A stretch of 64,000 nt of DNA from Verrucomicrobium sp. (GCA_028283855.1 JAPWJX010000009.1:124001-188000), one strand, 5' to 3'; numbered from the stretch's first letter, positions 53,211 to 64,000 are shown. Numbers and translations are program-made. Notes: generated from the sequence alone by a model not told the origin.

Positions 53211-55253
53211 ATGAAGAAGAAGGTCACCCTCCTCTGGGCGGTTCATTTCCACCAGCCGCTCGGTAATTTCGGGGAGATCTTCGACAAATACGCCGCGGAG
53301 GCGTGCGCCCCGTTTCTGGCCGCGCTGGAAGAGCAGCCCTCCGTGAAGGTCTCCCTCCATTTTTCCGGCGTCCTTCTTTCATACCTCAAGGAGAAGCAGG
53401 GGGCCGTCTTCGAACGGCTGGGCCGCCTGGTCTCCCGCGGGCAGGTGGAATTGCTGGGCGGCGGCTTCTACGAGCCGATCTTCAGCCTCATTCCCCGGGA
53501 AGACGCCGAGGCGCAGCTCGGCAAGATGAGCGACTGGATCGAGGCCGAGTTCGGCGCCGCCCCGCATGGCGCGTGGCTGCCGGAGTCGGTCTGGGAACCC
53601 CACTTCGTCGAGCCTCTTTTCCGTTCCGGCTACCGCTACACGCTTTTGGAGGACTCTCTCTTCGAGGCGGCGGGTTGGAAGCGGGCGCAGCTCTTCCGCG
53701 CCTTCCGCACCAGCCACCTGAACCGGCAGATCCTCGTCTTCCCCTACAACCGCCTGTGGTCCCGCCAGATCCCCCTGGAAGGGATGCGGGAAATCAAGGC
53801 GGCCTTCACCCAGCTGGCCAACCGGCCGGAGCGGCAGATCGTCACCCTGGCCCAGAACGGCGACCGCTACGGCTTCCTCCCCTCCCTGCGGCAGGCCGTC
53901 TACGAGGGCGGCGCGCTCAGGGAGTGGCTGCGCTACCTGGCGGAGGATTCCGGCATCGAGACGGCGCGGCTGGGGGACGTCGCCCCCGTGGGGCCCTCCT
54001 GGCCGCTGGCCCTGCTGCCCGGCGGCGCGGCGGAGGACCTGGAGCCCTGCTCCATGCCCGCGCCCGTGCAGAAGGATTACGAGGCGGCCCGCAGCGAGCT
54101 ATCCCGCCGGTATGACAATGACCGCTTCGTCGGCTTCTTCCGGGGCGGCGCGTGGCTTTCCTTCCTGGCAAAGTATCCGGAGGCCCGCCGCATGCACGCC
54201 AAGCTCCTGTGGCTGCGGGACCGGGTGGAGGAGCTGCCCCACGGCCACGCGCGCGACGCCGCGCGGGAGGCGCTGCTGGCGGCGCAGGACCACTCCGTCT
54301 ACTGGCACGCCCGGCAGGGCGGCGTCCATGCCAACTACCTGCGTGACGCCGTCTACCAGCGGCTGATCGAGGCCGAAATCCAGCTCCACTCCCGCGACGC
54401 GAGCCACGCGCCGCGCCTTCTCCAGACCGATTACGACGGGGACGAGCAGGACGAGGTCTTCCTGCACGCCGATCTGGCGGGCCTCCTCGTCGCCCCCCAT
54501 TACGGGGGCAGCGTGGGAGAGTTTTCCTTCTGGCCCACCCGCTTCAACGTGGGCAACACCTTCTCCCGCCGCGCGGAAGCCTATCATAACGGCAACCCCG
54601 CGCCGGTGCAGGATTGGTATGAGCGGAGGATCTTCCAGGACCACTTCGTCGCGCCCTACACCCAGCGGGAAAACTTTGCCCGGAACGATTTCATCGAATA
54701 CGGCGACTTTGCCGACCAGCCTTACGAGATCGTCAAGACCGCCACGGAGAAGCAGGCCTGCTCCGTGACGCTGGAGCGGCAGGGCGCCCTCTACGTCCAC
54801 GGGGACCGCCGCCCCCTCACCTGCCGCAAGACCCTGTGGCTGGAGAATCCCGGGCGGCTGACCGTGGACTACGTCCTGCTGAACACCGGCACGCTGCCGA
54901 CCGATGTCCTCTTCGTCCCGGAGGTCAACTACACCTGCCTCTCCGGCGACGGGCCGGAGCGATTCTTCCAGCTGGAAGGCGGCGAGGAGGAGCCATGCAG
55001 CCGGGAGCTGGGAATGGACAAGGTGTCCGGCTGGCGGATCGTCGACCGCACCCGCCGCCTGGAATGGCGGTGGAAGATCTCCCCGGAAGCCCGGCTCTGG
55101 CACCATCCGGTCTATACCCTCACCCCGGCTGCGCCTGAAATGGAGCCGCACTACCAAGGCTCCGCCATCCAGATCGTCTGGCCGCTGCAGCTCGCCGCGG
55201 GCGGCGAGGCGCGCTTCCGCATCGTTTGCGAAATGGCCGAATTACAGGGTTGA
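53211..55253 (+). CDS. GH57 4-alpha-glucanotransferase-like protein with altered acid/base residue
   Basis: A 680-residue GH57 protein of the alpha-amylase/4-alpha-glucanotransferase group: HFHQPLGNFGEIFDKY near the start, then the nucleophile region GAWLPESVWEP. The expected acid/base motif DGE(K/R)FG appears as AQNGDRYGF, with Asn in place of the catalytic Asp, so activity may be reduced or shifted. The C-terminal half (FSFWPTRFNVGN onward) corresponds to the DUF1925/DUF1926 beta domains of that group. Ribosome site AGGAG is 5 nt before the ATG; only 7 bp separate it from the first GH57. Confidence 0.88.
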   Translation: MKKKVTLLWAVHFHQPLGNFGEIFDKYAAEACAPFLAALEEQPSVKVSLHFSGVLLSYLKEKQGAVFERLGRLVSRGQVELLGGGFYEPIFSLIPREDAEAQLGKMSDWIEAEFGAAPHGAWLPESVWEPHFVEPLFRSGYRYTLLEDSLFEAAGWKRAQLFRAFRTSHLNRQILVFPYNRLWSRQIPLEGMREIKAAFTQLANRPERQIVTLAQNGDRYGFLPSLRQAVYEGGALREWLRYLAEDSGIETARLGDVAPVGPSWPLALLPGGAAEDLEPCSMPAPVQKDYEAARSELSRRYDNDRFVGFFRGGAWLSFLAKYPEARRMHAKLLWLRDRVEELPHGHARDAAREALLAAQDHSVYWHARQGGVHANYLRDAVYQRLIEAEIQLHSRDASHAPRLLQTDYDGDEQDEVFLHADLAGLLVAPHYGGSVGEFSFWPTRFNVGNTFSRRAEAYHNGNPAPVQDWYERRIFQDHFVAPYTQRENFARNDFIEYGDFADQPYEIVKTATEKQACSVTLERQGALYVHGDRRPLTCRKTLWLENPGRLTVDYVLLNTGTLPTDVLFVPEVNYTCLSGDGPERFFQLEGGEEEPCSRELGMDKVSGWRIVDRTRRLEWRWKISPEARLWHHPVYTLTPAAPEMEPHYQGSAIQIVWPLQLAAGGEARFRIVCEMAELQG

Positions 55254-55291
55254 TGCGACTAGGAATTGTTGTATAGATGTCTCCACTTTAT

Positions 55292-55693
55292 ATGAAAAAA
55301 GCCCTCGCCCCCCTCCTTCCGGTTGTCCTGGCCGTGACGTTGGCCGCTTGCTCCTCCACCGATAAGTCCAACGTCAAGTATGAGGACATGGGGGCGACGC
55401 CGACGAATTCCCAGCCCCAGCCCGCCAACGACCAGGCTGCCTCCGCCACCAACGTGCCGACGCCTCCTCCGGCGCCGACCAACGCCCCGGCCTGGACCCC
55501 GAACGCGCCGAACAATTCCGCCACCGCGACCGCTCCCGCGACCAACTACCCGCTGGGCATCGTTGTCCCCGGCAAGAAGGGCTTCGTCCGCAGCCCCTAC
55601 GCCGAGCACGCCGGCCTCGTCGACGTGCAGGGCTTCCCCTCCGGCACGCAGGTCAAGTGCCCCTACACGGGCAAGATCTTCATCGTTCCCTAG
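55292..55693 (+). CDS. Small lipoprotein
   Basis: A 133-residue secreted lipoprotein. The signal peptide has a lipobox LAAC (Cys at residue 20), so it would be lipid-anchored after export. The middle is a Pro/Ala/Thr/Asn-rich low-complexity linker. The C-terminal 40 residues ([33 protein letters not shown]) form a small domain with a CPYTGK end that could bind cell-wall or metal. I do not recognise a family. Gene order after the GH57 pair is probably incidental. Confidence 0.75.
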   Translation: MKKALAPLLPVVLAVTLAACSSTDKSNVKYEDMGATPTNSQPQPANDQAASATNVPTPPPAPTNAPAWTPNAPNNSATATAPATNYPLGIVVPGKKGFVRSPYAEHAGLVDVQGFPSGTQVKCPYTGKIFIVP

Positions 55694-55710
55694 TCCTACG
55701 GGGGTACGCA

Positions 55711-55750
55711 AAAAGCGCCGAGGGGTTTTTCCCCCTCGGCGCTTTTTTTT
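55711..55750. terminator. Bidirectional intrinsic terminator
   Basis: A 12-15 bp inverted repeat, AAAAGCGCCGAGGGG (55711-55725) and its complement (55732-55746), with a short TTTTTC loop and T-tracts on both sides: eight T on the plus strand and five on the minus. It serves the lipoprotein gene and the convergent gene ending at 55766. Confidence 0.9.
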
Positions 55751-55765
55751 GTGCCGATTGCGCGG

Positions 55766-56245
55766 TTACCCGCGGTAATGGCGGAAGTTCTCGGCGGAGC
55801 CGTCGGTCTTGTCCAGCGCGGCCCGGCTGGCGCGGGTCTCGATCTCCCGCAGGGCGGCCAGGAATTCCTTGCGGGTGGGCTTCTCCCCGGCGTGGGCGGC
55901 GGCGATGTCCGCCTTTTCGATCCGTTTGGCCAGCGAGTAATCAAGCTGATTGACCAGGGCGACGGCGGGAGAGTGGCGGGCCTTGCGGAAAAGGGTTTCC
56001 CGCTCCTCGGCGGTCAGGGTTTTGGCCAGCTTCTCCGCGTAGTGCTGGATCGAGCCGGCGGCGATTTGGCCGTAAAGCTCCTGCATGGAGGAGATTTCCT
56101 CCGCCGAGTAGCCCTGCGTCTTCCAAGTGGGATCAGGCTTTTGTTGCCACGCGTATTCGAAGGCGACGCCGCCCAGAGCCAGCTTACCCTTAAAGCTGTC
56201 CGGTTTCGCGGCCGTGTGTTCCATCTGCTCGGAAATGATGCCCAT
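55766..56245 (-). CDS. Hypothetical protein, 159 residues
   Basis: A charged, helical, soluble protein I do not recognise. It starts MGIISEQMEHTAAKPDSFKG and has long helices (ELYGQIAAGSIQHYAEKLAKTLTAEERETLF and LDYSLAKRIEKADIAAAHAG). No signal or membrane segment. The conserved element AATAGCCGAATTATA lies directly upstream, ending 7 nt before the ATG. It is convergent with the lipoprotein gene and shares its terminator. Confidence 0.65.
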   Translation of the reverse strand: MGIISEQMEHTAAKPDSFKGKLALGGVAFEYAWQQKPDPTWKTQGYSAEEISSMQELYGQIAAGSIQHYAEKLAKTLTAEERETLFRKARHSPAVALVNQLDYSLAKRIEKADIAAAHAGEKPTRKEFLAALREIETRASRAALDKTDGSAENFRHYRG

Positions 56246-56252
56246 ATACCCC

Positions 56253-56267
56253 TATAATTCGGCTATT
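56253..56267 (-). promoter_or_regulatory. Conserved AATAGSCGAATTATA element, copy D
   Basis: Minus-strand AATAGCCGAATTATA, identical over 15 bases to the copy at 18366. It includes the stop codon of the upstream gene and ends 7 nt before the ATG at 56245, the same spacing as copy A. Confidence 0.4.
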
Positions 56268-56805
56268 CGAGCAGGTCCTGCATCGAATCGTCGAAGACCA
56301 TGTTGTGCAGCACCCAGGTCTTCTCCGCCTTGTAGAAGATGAAGCGCCAGCGCAGGGGCGCCACGGCTTGATAGGAGAGGTAGGTGGCCACCAGGAGGCG
56401 GGAGCCGATTTCCCGCGTGTCGTAGAGCTCGTAGTCGGTCATCTTTCCGTAGACGGAAAAGGCCTGCTGGGTCTTTTGGACGAAGGTGTCCAGGTCGTCC
56501 TCATGGTTCACCAGGTGGGAGCCGGTGAGGAAGGCGCTGTAGGCCTTGCGCACTTCGCTCTGCTCCAGGCCTTTGAAGAAGGCGTCGACCGGCCCGGCGA
56601 TTTCCGCCGGGGGCGCGACGGCGTGGGGCTCGCGCGGAATCGGCTTGGGAGCGTTGTCGTGGGGCCGGGGCGTCGGGGCGGTCTGGGCCAGGGCGGAGCC
56701 GCCCAGGAAGAGGGCCAGGAGCAGGCTAAAGTAGGGCGCGCAGGCGCTCTTTGGCGCGGGTGCGTAGCGGGGTACCGTGGGCGAAGGTGACGAGGGTGAA
56801 TTCAT
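56263..56805 (-). CDS. Hypothetical exported protein
   Basis: A 180-residue protein with a signal-like N-terminus: a long basic/proline region then [16 protein letters not shown], a plausible signal peptidase I site. The mature part has a helix-rich N-terminal half (VDAFFKGLEQSEVRKAYSAF) and a beta-rich end (YELYDTREIGSRLLVATYLSYQ, LRWRFIFYKAEKTWVLHNMVFDDS), which resembles an NTF2/SnoaL-like layout. The start at 56805 overlaps the preceding gene's 3' end by 80 nt. Function unknown. Confidence 0.65.
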   Translation of the reverse strand: MNSPSSPSPTVPRYAPAPKSACAPYFSLLLALFLGGSALAQTAPTPRPHDNAPKPIPREPHAVAPPAEIAGPVDAFFKGLEQSEVRKAYSAFLTGSHLVNHEDDLDTFVQKTQQAFSVYGKMTDYELYDTREIGSRLLVATYLSYQAVAPLRWRFIFYKAEKTWVLHNMVFDDSMQDLLE

Positions 56806-57306
56806 GATGGTCGAGGAGGTTCTTGAGCGAAGCGCGGGCCTCGGCTTCGTTCCAGCAGTATTTTTTGGGCAGCAGCTCGGGGCCGTCACTGCCCACGTTG
56901 ATGACGGCGTCTCCCATTAGGAGCCAGCCCTGGGGGGTGAGGAAGGCGGTCTCACCCCGGGTGGCTCCCGGAATGGAAATGGGAAGGATGCCGTGGACCG
57001 GCTCCCCGGCGAAGGCGTGGTCCGGGACGACTTCCAGGTCCTCCGCCTCGGCGGGAGCCCAGATGGGAACGCTGAGTTTCTTCCGCCAGGCGTCGGCGTG
57101 GCGGGCGTGGTTCCCGTTGGTCAGGAAGATCGCGGCGGCTTTTTCCCCGGCGAAGGCCTCCTCCGCCAGCGGGATGGGATCGATCAGGACCCAGCCGTCC
57201 GGCGTCAGGCAGGCGGCGCAGCAGAGGTCGGTCTTCACCTTGGGCTCATAGGCGGCCCAATGGCGCAGGCCGGGAACGACCTCCTGGAAGGAATCAGCGG
57301 CGGCGC

Positions 57307-57310
<4 letters not shown>
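56726..57310 (-). CDS. Metallo-beta-lactamase-fold hydrolase, atypical metal motif
   Basis: A 194-residue protein of the MBL-fold superfamily. The usual HxHxDH is replaced by [12 protein letters not shown], similar to the YflN-like or other atypical lineages. Later [14 protein letters not shown] and MGDAVINVG fit the fold's second half, and HGTPL ends the site region. The ATG at 57310 overlaps the gcvP stop (ATGA), so it is at the end of the glycine cleavage operon. A link with glycine or folate chemistry is unproven. Confidence 0.8.
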
Positions 57311-60192
<2,882 letters not shown>

Positions 60193-60200
60193 CGTGTGGC

Positions 60201-60578
60201 CTAGGACTGGGCGGCCAGGGCGTCGTAGGCGGCCGCGTCGTGGAGGGCGGCGGCCTGGGCGGGATCGGCCACGCGGACCTTGAAGAGCCAGCCCTTGCCG
60301 TAGGGGTCGGTGTTGACCAGGGCGGGCTCGGCGGCCAGGGCCTCGTTGACTTCGACGATCTCCCCGTCGACCGGGCTGTAGATGTCGGAGGCGGCCTTGA
60401 CCGACTCGACGACGGCGACGGCTTCCTTCGCCTTCACCTGGCGGCCGATTTTCGGCGCCTCGTAGAAGACGACGTCGGAGAGGGCGTTCTGGGCGTGGTC
60501 GGTGATGCCGACGCGGCCCGTTTCAGGGTCGAGCCATTCATGGGAGGCGGCGTAGCGGAGATTGGCGGGAGTGCTCAT
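60201..60578 (-). CDS. gcvH: Glycine cleavage system H protein
   Basis: A 125-residue lipoyl carrier that shuttles the aminomethyl group between P, T and L proteins. ASHEWLDPE opens the fold, [34 protein letters not shown] holds the lipoylated lysine in ESVKAA, and [15 protein letters not shown] follows. ATG at 60578 overlaps the gcvT stop (ATGA). Lipoyl protein dehydrogenase (L protein) is not in the window. Confidence 0.97.
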   Translation of the reverse strand: MSTPANLRYAASHEWLDPETGRVGITDHAQNALSDVVFYEAPKIGRQVKAKEAVAVVESVKAASDIYSPVDGEIVEVNEALAAEPALVNTDPYGKGWLFKVRVADPAQAAALHDAAAYDALAAQS

Positions 60579-61663
60579 GATTGTTTTTTGTAGAAGGGTT
60601 TGGGGACGACTTCGACGGGCAGGCGGCGGCCCCGGACCTCGACGTCGAGACGGGTGCCCGCGGCGGCGGAGCCCGCCTCCACGTAGCCCAGGGCGATGCC
60701 GTGGCCGAGCGTGGGGGAAAGGGTGCCGCTGGTTACCTCGCCGACCGGGCGGTCGCCGTCGAGGATCGGGTAGTGGGAGCGGGGCGGGGCGCCTTTTTCC
60801 AGGGGCTTGAGGGCGACGAGGCGGCGCTGGACGCCGCTGGCCTTTTGCTCCTTGAGGACGGCCTTGCCGGGGAACTCGGCCTCTTTCCCGAGGGCGACGA
60901 AGAAGCCGAGCCCCGCTTCCAGCGGGGTGTGGTCCGGGGAAAGGTCCTGGCCGTTGAGCGGATAGCAGGCCTCCAGGCGGAGCGTGTCCCGGCTGCCCAG
61001 GCCGCATGGTTGCAGGCCGTGGGTCGTGCCGACTTCGAACAAGGCTTCCCACAACGCCTCGGCGGAAGCGGCGGGAACGAAAAGCTCAAAGCCGTCCTCC
61101 CCGGTGTAGCCGGTGCGGGCGATTTCAAGGGGGACGCCGTTCCAAATCGTCGAAACGATCCGGTTCCGCGCGGGCAGGGCCAGGCCGGGCAGGAGCGCCC
61201 CGGCGATTTCCGCCGCCTTCGGTCCCTGCAGGGCGACGGCGCCCACGGCGTCGCTCTCATCCTGGAAGGAAACGCCCTGCGGCAGGTGGGAGGCGATCCA
61301 GGTGCGGTCTTCCTCGATCTTCGCCGCGTTGACGACCAGAAGGTAGCCTTCCTCCCCGGTGCGGTAGACAAGGAGATCGTCGATGACGCCGCCGCGCTCG
61401 TTCGGCAGGAGGGTGTATTGCCCCTCGCCGACGGCCAGCTTAGCCACGTCGTTCGTCAGGAGCTGGTCCAGCGCCGCGCCCGCGCCGGGGCCCGCGACGC
61501 GGAATTCCCCCATGTGGGCGATGTCGAAGAGGCCCGCCTTCGTGCGGACGGCCTGGTGTTCGTCCAGGATGCTGGAATAGAAGACCGGCATTTCCCAGCC
61601 GCCGAACTCGACCATCCGCGCCCCGCGGCGCAGGTGGGCCTGGTGGAGAGGAGTGTGGCGCAT
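60575..61663 (-). CDS. gcvT: Aminomethyltransferase, T protein
   Basis: Transfers the methylene group to tetrahydrofolate. The 362-residue protein has MRHTPLHQAHLRRGARMVEFGGWEMPV at the start, FDIAHMGEF, TNDVAKL, ARTGYTGEDGFEL and GLGSRDTLRLEACYPLNGQDL. It directly follows ispE with 2 nt between, so gcvTHP is co-transcribed with ispE. No glycine riboswitch was recognised upstream. Confidence 0.96.
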   Translation of the reverse strand: MRHTPLHQAHLRRGARMVEFGGWEMPVFYSSILDEHQAVRTKAGLFDIAHMGEFRVAGPGAGAALDQLLTNDVAKLAVGEGQYTLLPNERGGVIDDLLVYRTGEEGYLLVVNAAKIEEDRTWIASHLPQGVSFQDESDAVGAVALQGPKAAEIAGALLPGLALPARNRIVSTIWNGVPLEIARTGYTGEDGFELFVPAASAEALWEALFEVGTTHGLQPCGLGSRDTLRLEACYPLNGQDLSPDHTPLEAGLGFFVALGKEAEFPGKAVLKEQKASGVQRRLVALKPLEKGAPPRSHYPILDGDRPVGEVTSGTLSPTLGHGIALGYVEAGSAAAGTRLDVEVRGRRLPVEVVPKPFYKKQS

Positions 61664-61665
61664 CG

Positions 61666-62502
61666 CTAGACGACCTTGAAGGGGGAGACGAAGAGGGTGT
61701 CGCCGAATTCCGCCTTGAACCGCTCCGCCAGGGCGGCCGCGTCGGCCCCGGGCTTGAGGAGGGCGAAGACCGAGCTGCCGCTGCCGCTCATGAGGGCGGC
61801 GCGGGATTCCGGCTGGCTGGCGAGCCAGGCCTTGGCCGTGGGGAGCCAGAGGTGCTTGCCGAAGACGGGCGGCTCCAAGTCGTTCCGCAGGGGGCCGAAC
61901 TCGAAGGCCGGGCCCTCCTCCCCTTTCTTCGGGGCGGCCGCGTAGGCCTGGTAGGCCCAGGGCGTCGAGACGCCGAAGCCGGGGTGGACCAGGAGGCCTT
62001 CGTAGGAATCCTTCAGGACGCAGGGCTCGATGATCTCTCCCCGGCCTTTGCAGACGGCGGGTTTCTTATAGATGAAGAAGGGGACGTCGCTCCCCAGGGT
62101 GGCGGCCAGGGCGGCCAGGTCCTCGTCGGACGCGGCGGCGCCGGTCAGCTGCCGCAGGGCCAGGAGGGTGTGGGCGGCGTCGCTGCTGCCGCCGCCGAGG
62201 CCCGCGCCGATGGGGGTCTTCTTTTCCAGGTGGATGCGGACGCCTTCCTTCACTCCGTATTTTTCGAGGAAGAGGGCGGCGGCCCGGTAAACCAGGTTGG
62301 ACTTGTCGGCGGCCAGGTCGGCCCGGTCGCAGGTCAGCTCGATGCCGGGCCGCTCCGTCAGGGCGACGTGGAGGACGTCCCCCACGGAAATGGGGACCAT
62401 GAGGGTCTCCAATTCGTGGAAGCCATCGGGCCGTTTTCCGACAATGTGCAAATAGAGGTTGATCTTCGCGGGTGCGAAGACTTCAATTTTTCGTTCGTTC
62501 AT
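61666..62502 (-). CDS. ispE: 4-diphosphocytidyl-2-C-methyl-D-erythritol kinase
   Basis: GHMP kinase of the methylerythritol phosphate isoprenoid pathway. The 278-residue protein has FAPAKINLYLHIVGKRPDGFHE at the N-terminus, the ATP loop KKTPIGAGLGGGSSDAA and the late MSGSGSSVFAL. The ATG at 62502 gives the family N-terminus; an ATG at 62520 would add MMESVV and run into pyrF coding sequence. Its start codon overlaps that of pyrF on the other strand (shared CATG). First gene of the ispE-gcvTHP string. Confidence 0.95.
   Translation of the reverse strand: MNERKIEVFAPAKINLYLHIVGKRPDGFHELETLMVPISVGDVLHVALTERPGIELTCDRADLAADKSNLVYRAAALFLEKYGVKEGVRIHLEKKTPIGAGLGGGSSDAAHTLLALRQLTGAAASDEDLAALAATLGSDVPFFIYKKPAVCKGRGEIIEPCVLKDSYEGLLVHPGFGVSTPWAYQAYAAAPKKGEEGPAFEFGPLRNDLEPPVFGKHLWLPTAKAWLASQPESRAALMSGSGSSVFALLKPGADAAALAERFKAEFGDTLFVSPFKVV
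62459..62487 (+). promoter_or_regulatory. Predicted pyrF promoter inside ispE
   Basis: TTGATC (62459-62464) and TTCAAT (62482-62487) are 17 bp apart and 13 nt before the pyrF ATG. The promoter therefore lies within the first codons of ispE. No ribosome site follows, so the leader would be about 6 nt. Confidence 0.4.
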
Positions 62503-63193
62503 GACCACCGATTCCATCATCGTAGCGCTCGATTTTGACGAGGCCGATCAGGCTCTCCTCCTGGTGCGACAAATCAAGGATTATCTCTCCTGCTTCAAAG
62601 TCGGCAGCCAGCTTTTCACCCGGGAAGGCCCCGCCTTCATCGAGAAGCTGCGGGCTCTGGGGGTGGACGTCTTCCTGGATCTGAAGTTCCACGACATCCC
62701 GGAAACGGTGCGAAAGGCCGTGCGGGCCGCCGCCGCCCTCGACCTCAAGTTTTTGACCATCCACGCCTCCGGCGGCCGGGCCATGATGGAATCCGCCCTG
62801 GAAGGGGCCCGGGGCACCCGGACGACCGTCCTGGGCGTCACCGTCCTGACCAGCCTGGAAGACGCCGCCCTGGCGGAGATCGGATACCGGCAGACCGCCC
62901 GGGAGCAGGTCGTCCACCTGGCGAAGCTGGCCCGCGCCTCCGGCCTGGGCGGGCTGGTCTGTTCCCCCCTGGAAATCGAGCCCCTGCGCGAGGCGCTGGG
63001 TTCTGAAATGAAGCTCGTCACCCCCGGCATCCGGGGCGCCGCCGACGCGGCGGGCGACCAGCGGCGGACGCTCTCCGCCGCGGAAGCCCTCCGGCGCGGG
63101 GCGGACCACCTCGTCGTCGGCCGGCCGATCACCGCCGCGCCCGATCCGGTGGCCGCCGCCCTGGGCATTCTGAAAGAGATCGGCCGCTTGTGA
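62501..63193 (+). CDS. pyrF: Orotidine 5'-phosphate decarboxylase
   Basis: Last step of UMP synthesis. The 230-residue TIM-barrel enzyme has the IIVALDFDEADQALLL start, SCFKVGSQLF, the catalytic DLKFHDIPETV loop, GVTVLTSL, LVCSPLE, LVTPGIRG and the terminal VVGRPITAAPDP. The ATG at 62501 and the ispE ATG share two bases. The stop overlaps the helicase GTG (GTGA). Confidence 0.96.
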   Translation: MTTDSIIVALDFDEADQALLLVRQIKDYLSCFKVGSQLFTREGPAFIEKLRALGVDVFLDLKFHDIPETVRKAVRAAAALDLKFLTIHASGGRAMMESALEGARGTRTTVLGVTVLTSLEDAALAEIGYRQTAREQVVHLAKLARASGLGGLVCSPLEIEPLREALGSEMKLVTPGIRGAADAAGDQRRTLSAAEALRRGADHLVVGRPITAAPDPVAAALGILKEIGRL

Positions 63194-64000
63194 GGCTCAA
63201 TCCTTCGCAGGTATCCGTCGTCGCGGCGCGGGAGCCGCGCATCCTGGTCCTGGCGGGCGCGGGCACGGGAAAGACCGCGACCAGCGTCCACTGGGTCGCC
63301 GACCTGATCCGGGGCGGCGCCAAGCGGAGCGAGATCCTGATGATCACCTTCACCCGCAAGGCCGCGCAGGAGATGGCCCAGCGGATCGAGGGGCTCATCT
63401 CCGGGATTCCGCGCAAATCGGCCAAGGACCGCCTGACCGTGGGCACCTATCACGCCGTGGCCAGCCTGCTGCTGCGGCAGGAGGGAAAGAAATTCGGCAT
63501 GGTGAACAACGAGTTCACCACCCTGGACGAGTCGGAGTGCCAGTCGATTTGGAAGTCGGCCCTCAAGCAGTGCGGCCTCACCAGCAAGTCGGCCCTCTTT
63601 GTGCCAAACCGGCTCCAGCAGATGCTCTCCCTCTGCCGGAACACGGGGGAGTCAATGGACGCCGCGCTGGAGGCGGCCTTCGCCAAGCATGCCAAGACCC
63701 TCCGCCGCGTCGTGGCCACCTACGAGGAGCTGAAAAAGGCGGCCAACGTGGTCGACTACGATGATCTCCTGGTCCTTTGGCTCGACCGGATGCGGCGGGA
63801 CCCGGAATACGCCGCCAAGCTGCGCAAGCAGTGGCCCTACGTCCTGGTCGACGAGATGCAGGACAACAACCGGCTGAACCAGGCCCTCCTCGACGCCCTC
63901 GACCCGCAGACGCTCCTTGTCGTCGGCGACGCCAACCAGTCGATCTACGGCTTCCGCGGCTCCGATTCCCGCCTGATCGGTGAGTTTTCCTCCAAGCGGA
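63190..64000 (+). CDS. UvrD/PcrA/Rep-family DNA helicase, 3'-truncated by window edge
   Basis: The first 270 residues of a superfamily 1A helicase. It begins with GTG at 63190 (coupled to pyrF by GTGA) and reads LNPSQ then Walker A VLAGAGTGKTAT, ITFTRKAAQEM (motif Ia), GTYHAVA and motif II LVDEMQDNN. DEMQ replaces the usual DEFQ. Motif III reads VVGDANQSIYGFRG. The gene continues beyond base 64000. Which paralogue (UvrD, PcrA or Rep) cannot be told from this part. Confidence 0.92.
   Translation, partial: MRLNPSQVSVVAAREPRILVLAGAGTGKTATSVHWVADLIRGGAKRSEILMITFTRKAAQEMAQRIEGLISGIPRKSAKDRLTVGTYHAVASLLLRQEGKKFGMVNNEFTTLDESECQSIWKSALKQCGLTSKSALFVPNRLQQMLSLCRNTGESMDAALEAAFAKHAKTLRRVVATYEELKKAANVVDYDDLLVLWLDRMRRDPEYAAKLRKQWPYVLVDEMQDNNRLNQALLDALDPQTLLVVGDANQSIYGFRGSDSRLIGEFSSKR

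Noticed and set aside
60540-62510. Glycine riboswitch upstream of gcvT
   Set aside because: Only 2 nt separate ispE and gcvT, and no leader exists above ispE because its start overlaps pyrF; there is no room for the aptamers.

Overview
The window is about 64 kb of gene-dense, high-GC bacterial chromosome with no rRNA, no CRISPR array, no recognisable transposon or phage gene and no gap above 200 bp. Nearly all genes are housekeeping or central metabolism: amino-acid and aromatic biosynthesis, purine, pyrimidine, isoprenoid and CoA steps, glycogen/trehalose metabolism, the glycine cleavage system and DNA repair. The organism is a Gram-negative-type, probably heterotrophic bacterium. The gene content (phoH-pgpH-ybeY, gmk-coaC, two GH57 enzymes, a fused indolepyruvate oxidoreductase) would fit the PVC group, for example Verrucomicrobiota, but that assignment is a low-confidence inference. 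Packing is tight: at least 14 same-strand junctions are 4-nt ATGA/GTGA/TTGA overlaps, and several start codons lie only 8-14 nt below a -10-like hexamer without a clear Shine-Dalgarno sequence.

Layout. 0-3.4 kb: end of proA, a GNAT acetyltransferase, then a divergent DAHP synthase/trpC pair that shares one symmetric promoter region. 3.4-8.1 kb: a minus-strand operon (methyltransferase, SRPBCC cyclase-like protein, FabF-type ketosynthase, FAD oxidoreductase, MFS transporter) that looks like a small uncharacterised biosynthetic cluster. 8.1-16 kb: phosphofructokinase, an AddA-like helicase-nuclease and a very large fused indolepyruvate:ferredoxin oxidoreductase whose leader carries a terminator-like hairpin. 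16-20 kb: rph, an acyl-activating enzyme, a hypothetical protein, recO and a HAD phosphatase. 20-23 kb: phoH-pgpH-ybeY, with a one-base frameshift in phoH. 23-25 kb: glgA, a ferredoxin-like protein and tRNA-Glu. 25-34 kb: hypothetical membrane protein, SDR/AraC pair, PIN-PhoH protein, Tiki/ChaN-like protein, cyclophilin, Fpg, AAA ATPase and a radical SAM enzyme.

34-38 kb: glycerate kinase with an ACS-family transporter, and a DMT transporter. 37.5-41.6 kb: glgX-treZ for glycogen debranching and trehalose release. 41.6-49 kb: HIT protein, nrdR with a partner ORF, purE-purK, coaC, gmk, then marR-pgeF-trpF-trpB. 49-55.7 kb: PDZ protein, then galT and two GH57 enzymes, closed by a lipoprotein gene and a strong bidirectional terminator. 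55.7-62.5 kb: ispE-gcvT-gcvH-gcvP plus a metallo-beta-lactamase-fold protein and two hypotheticals. The window ends with pyrF and the start of a UvrD-type helicase. pyrF and ispE diverge from start codons that share the same CATG.

The most interesting points are the ketosynthase/SRPBCC/methyltransferase cluster, the symmetric aroG/trpC promoter, a conserved AATAGSCGAATTATA element in front of three unrelated genes of weakly known function, the terminator in the ior leader, and the phoH frameshift.
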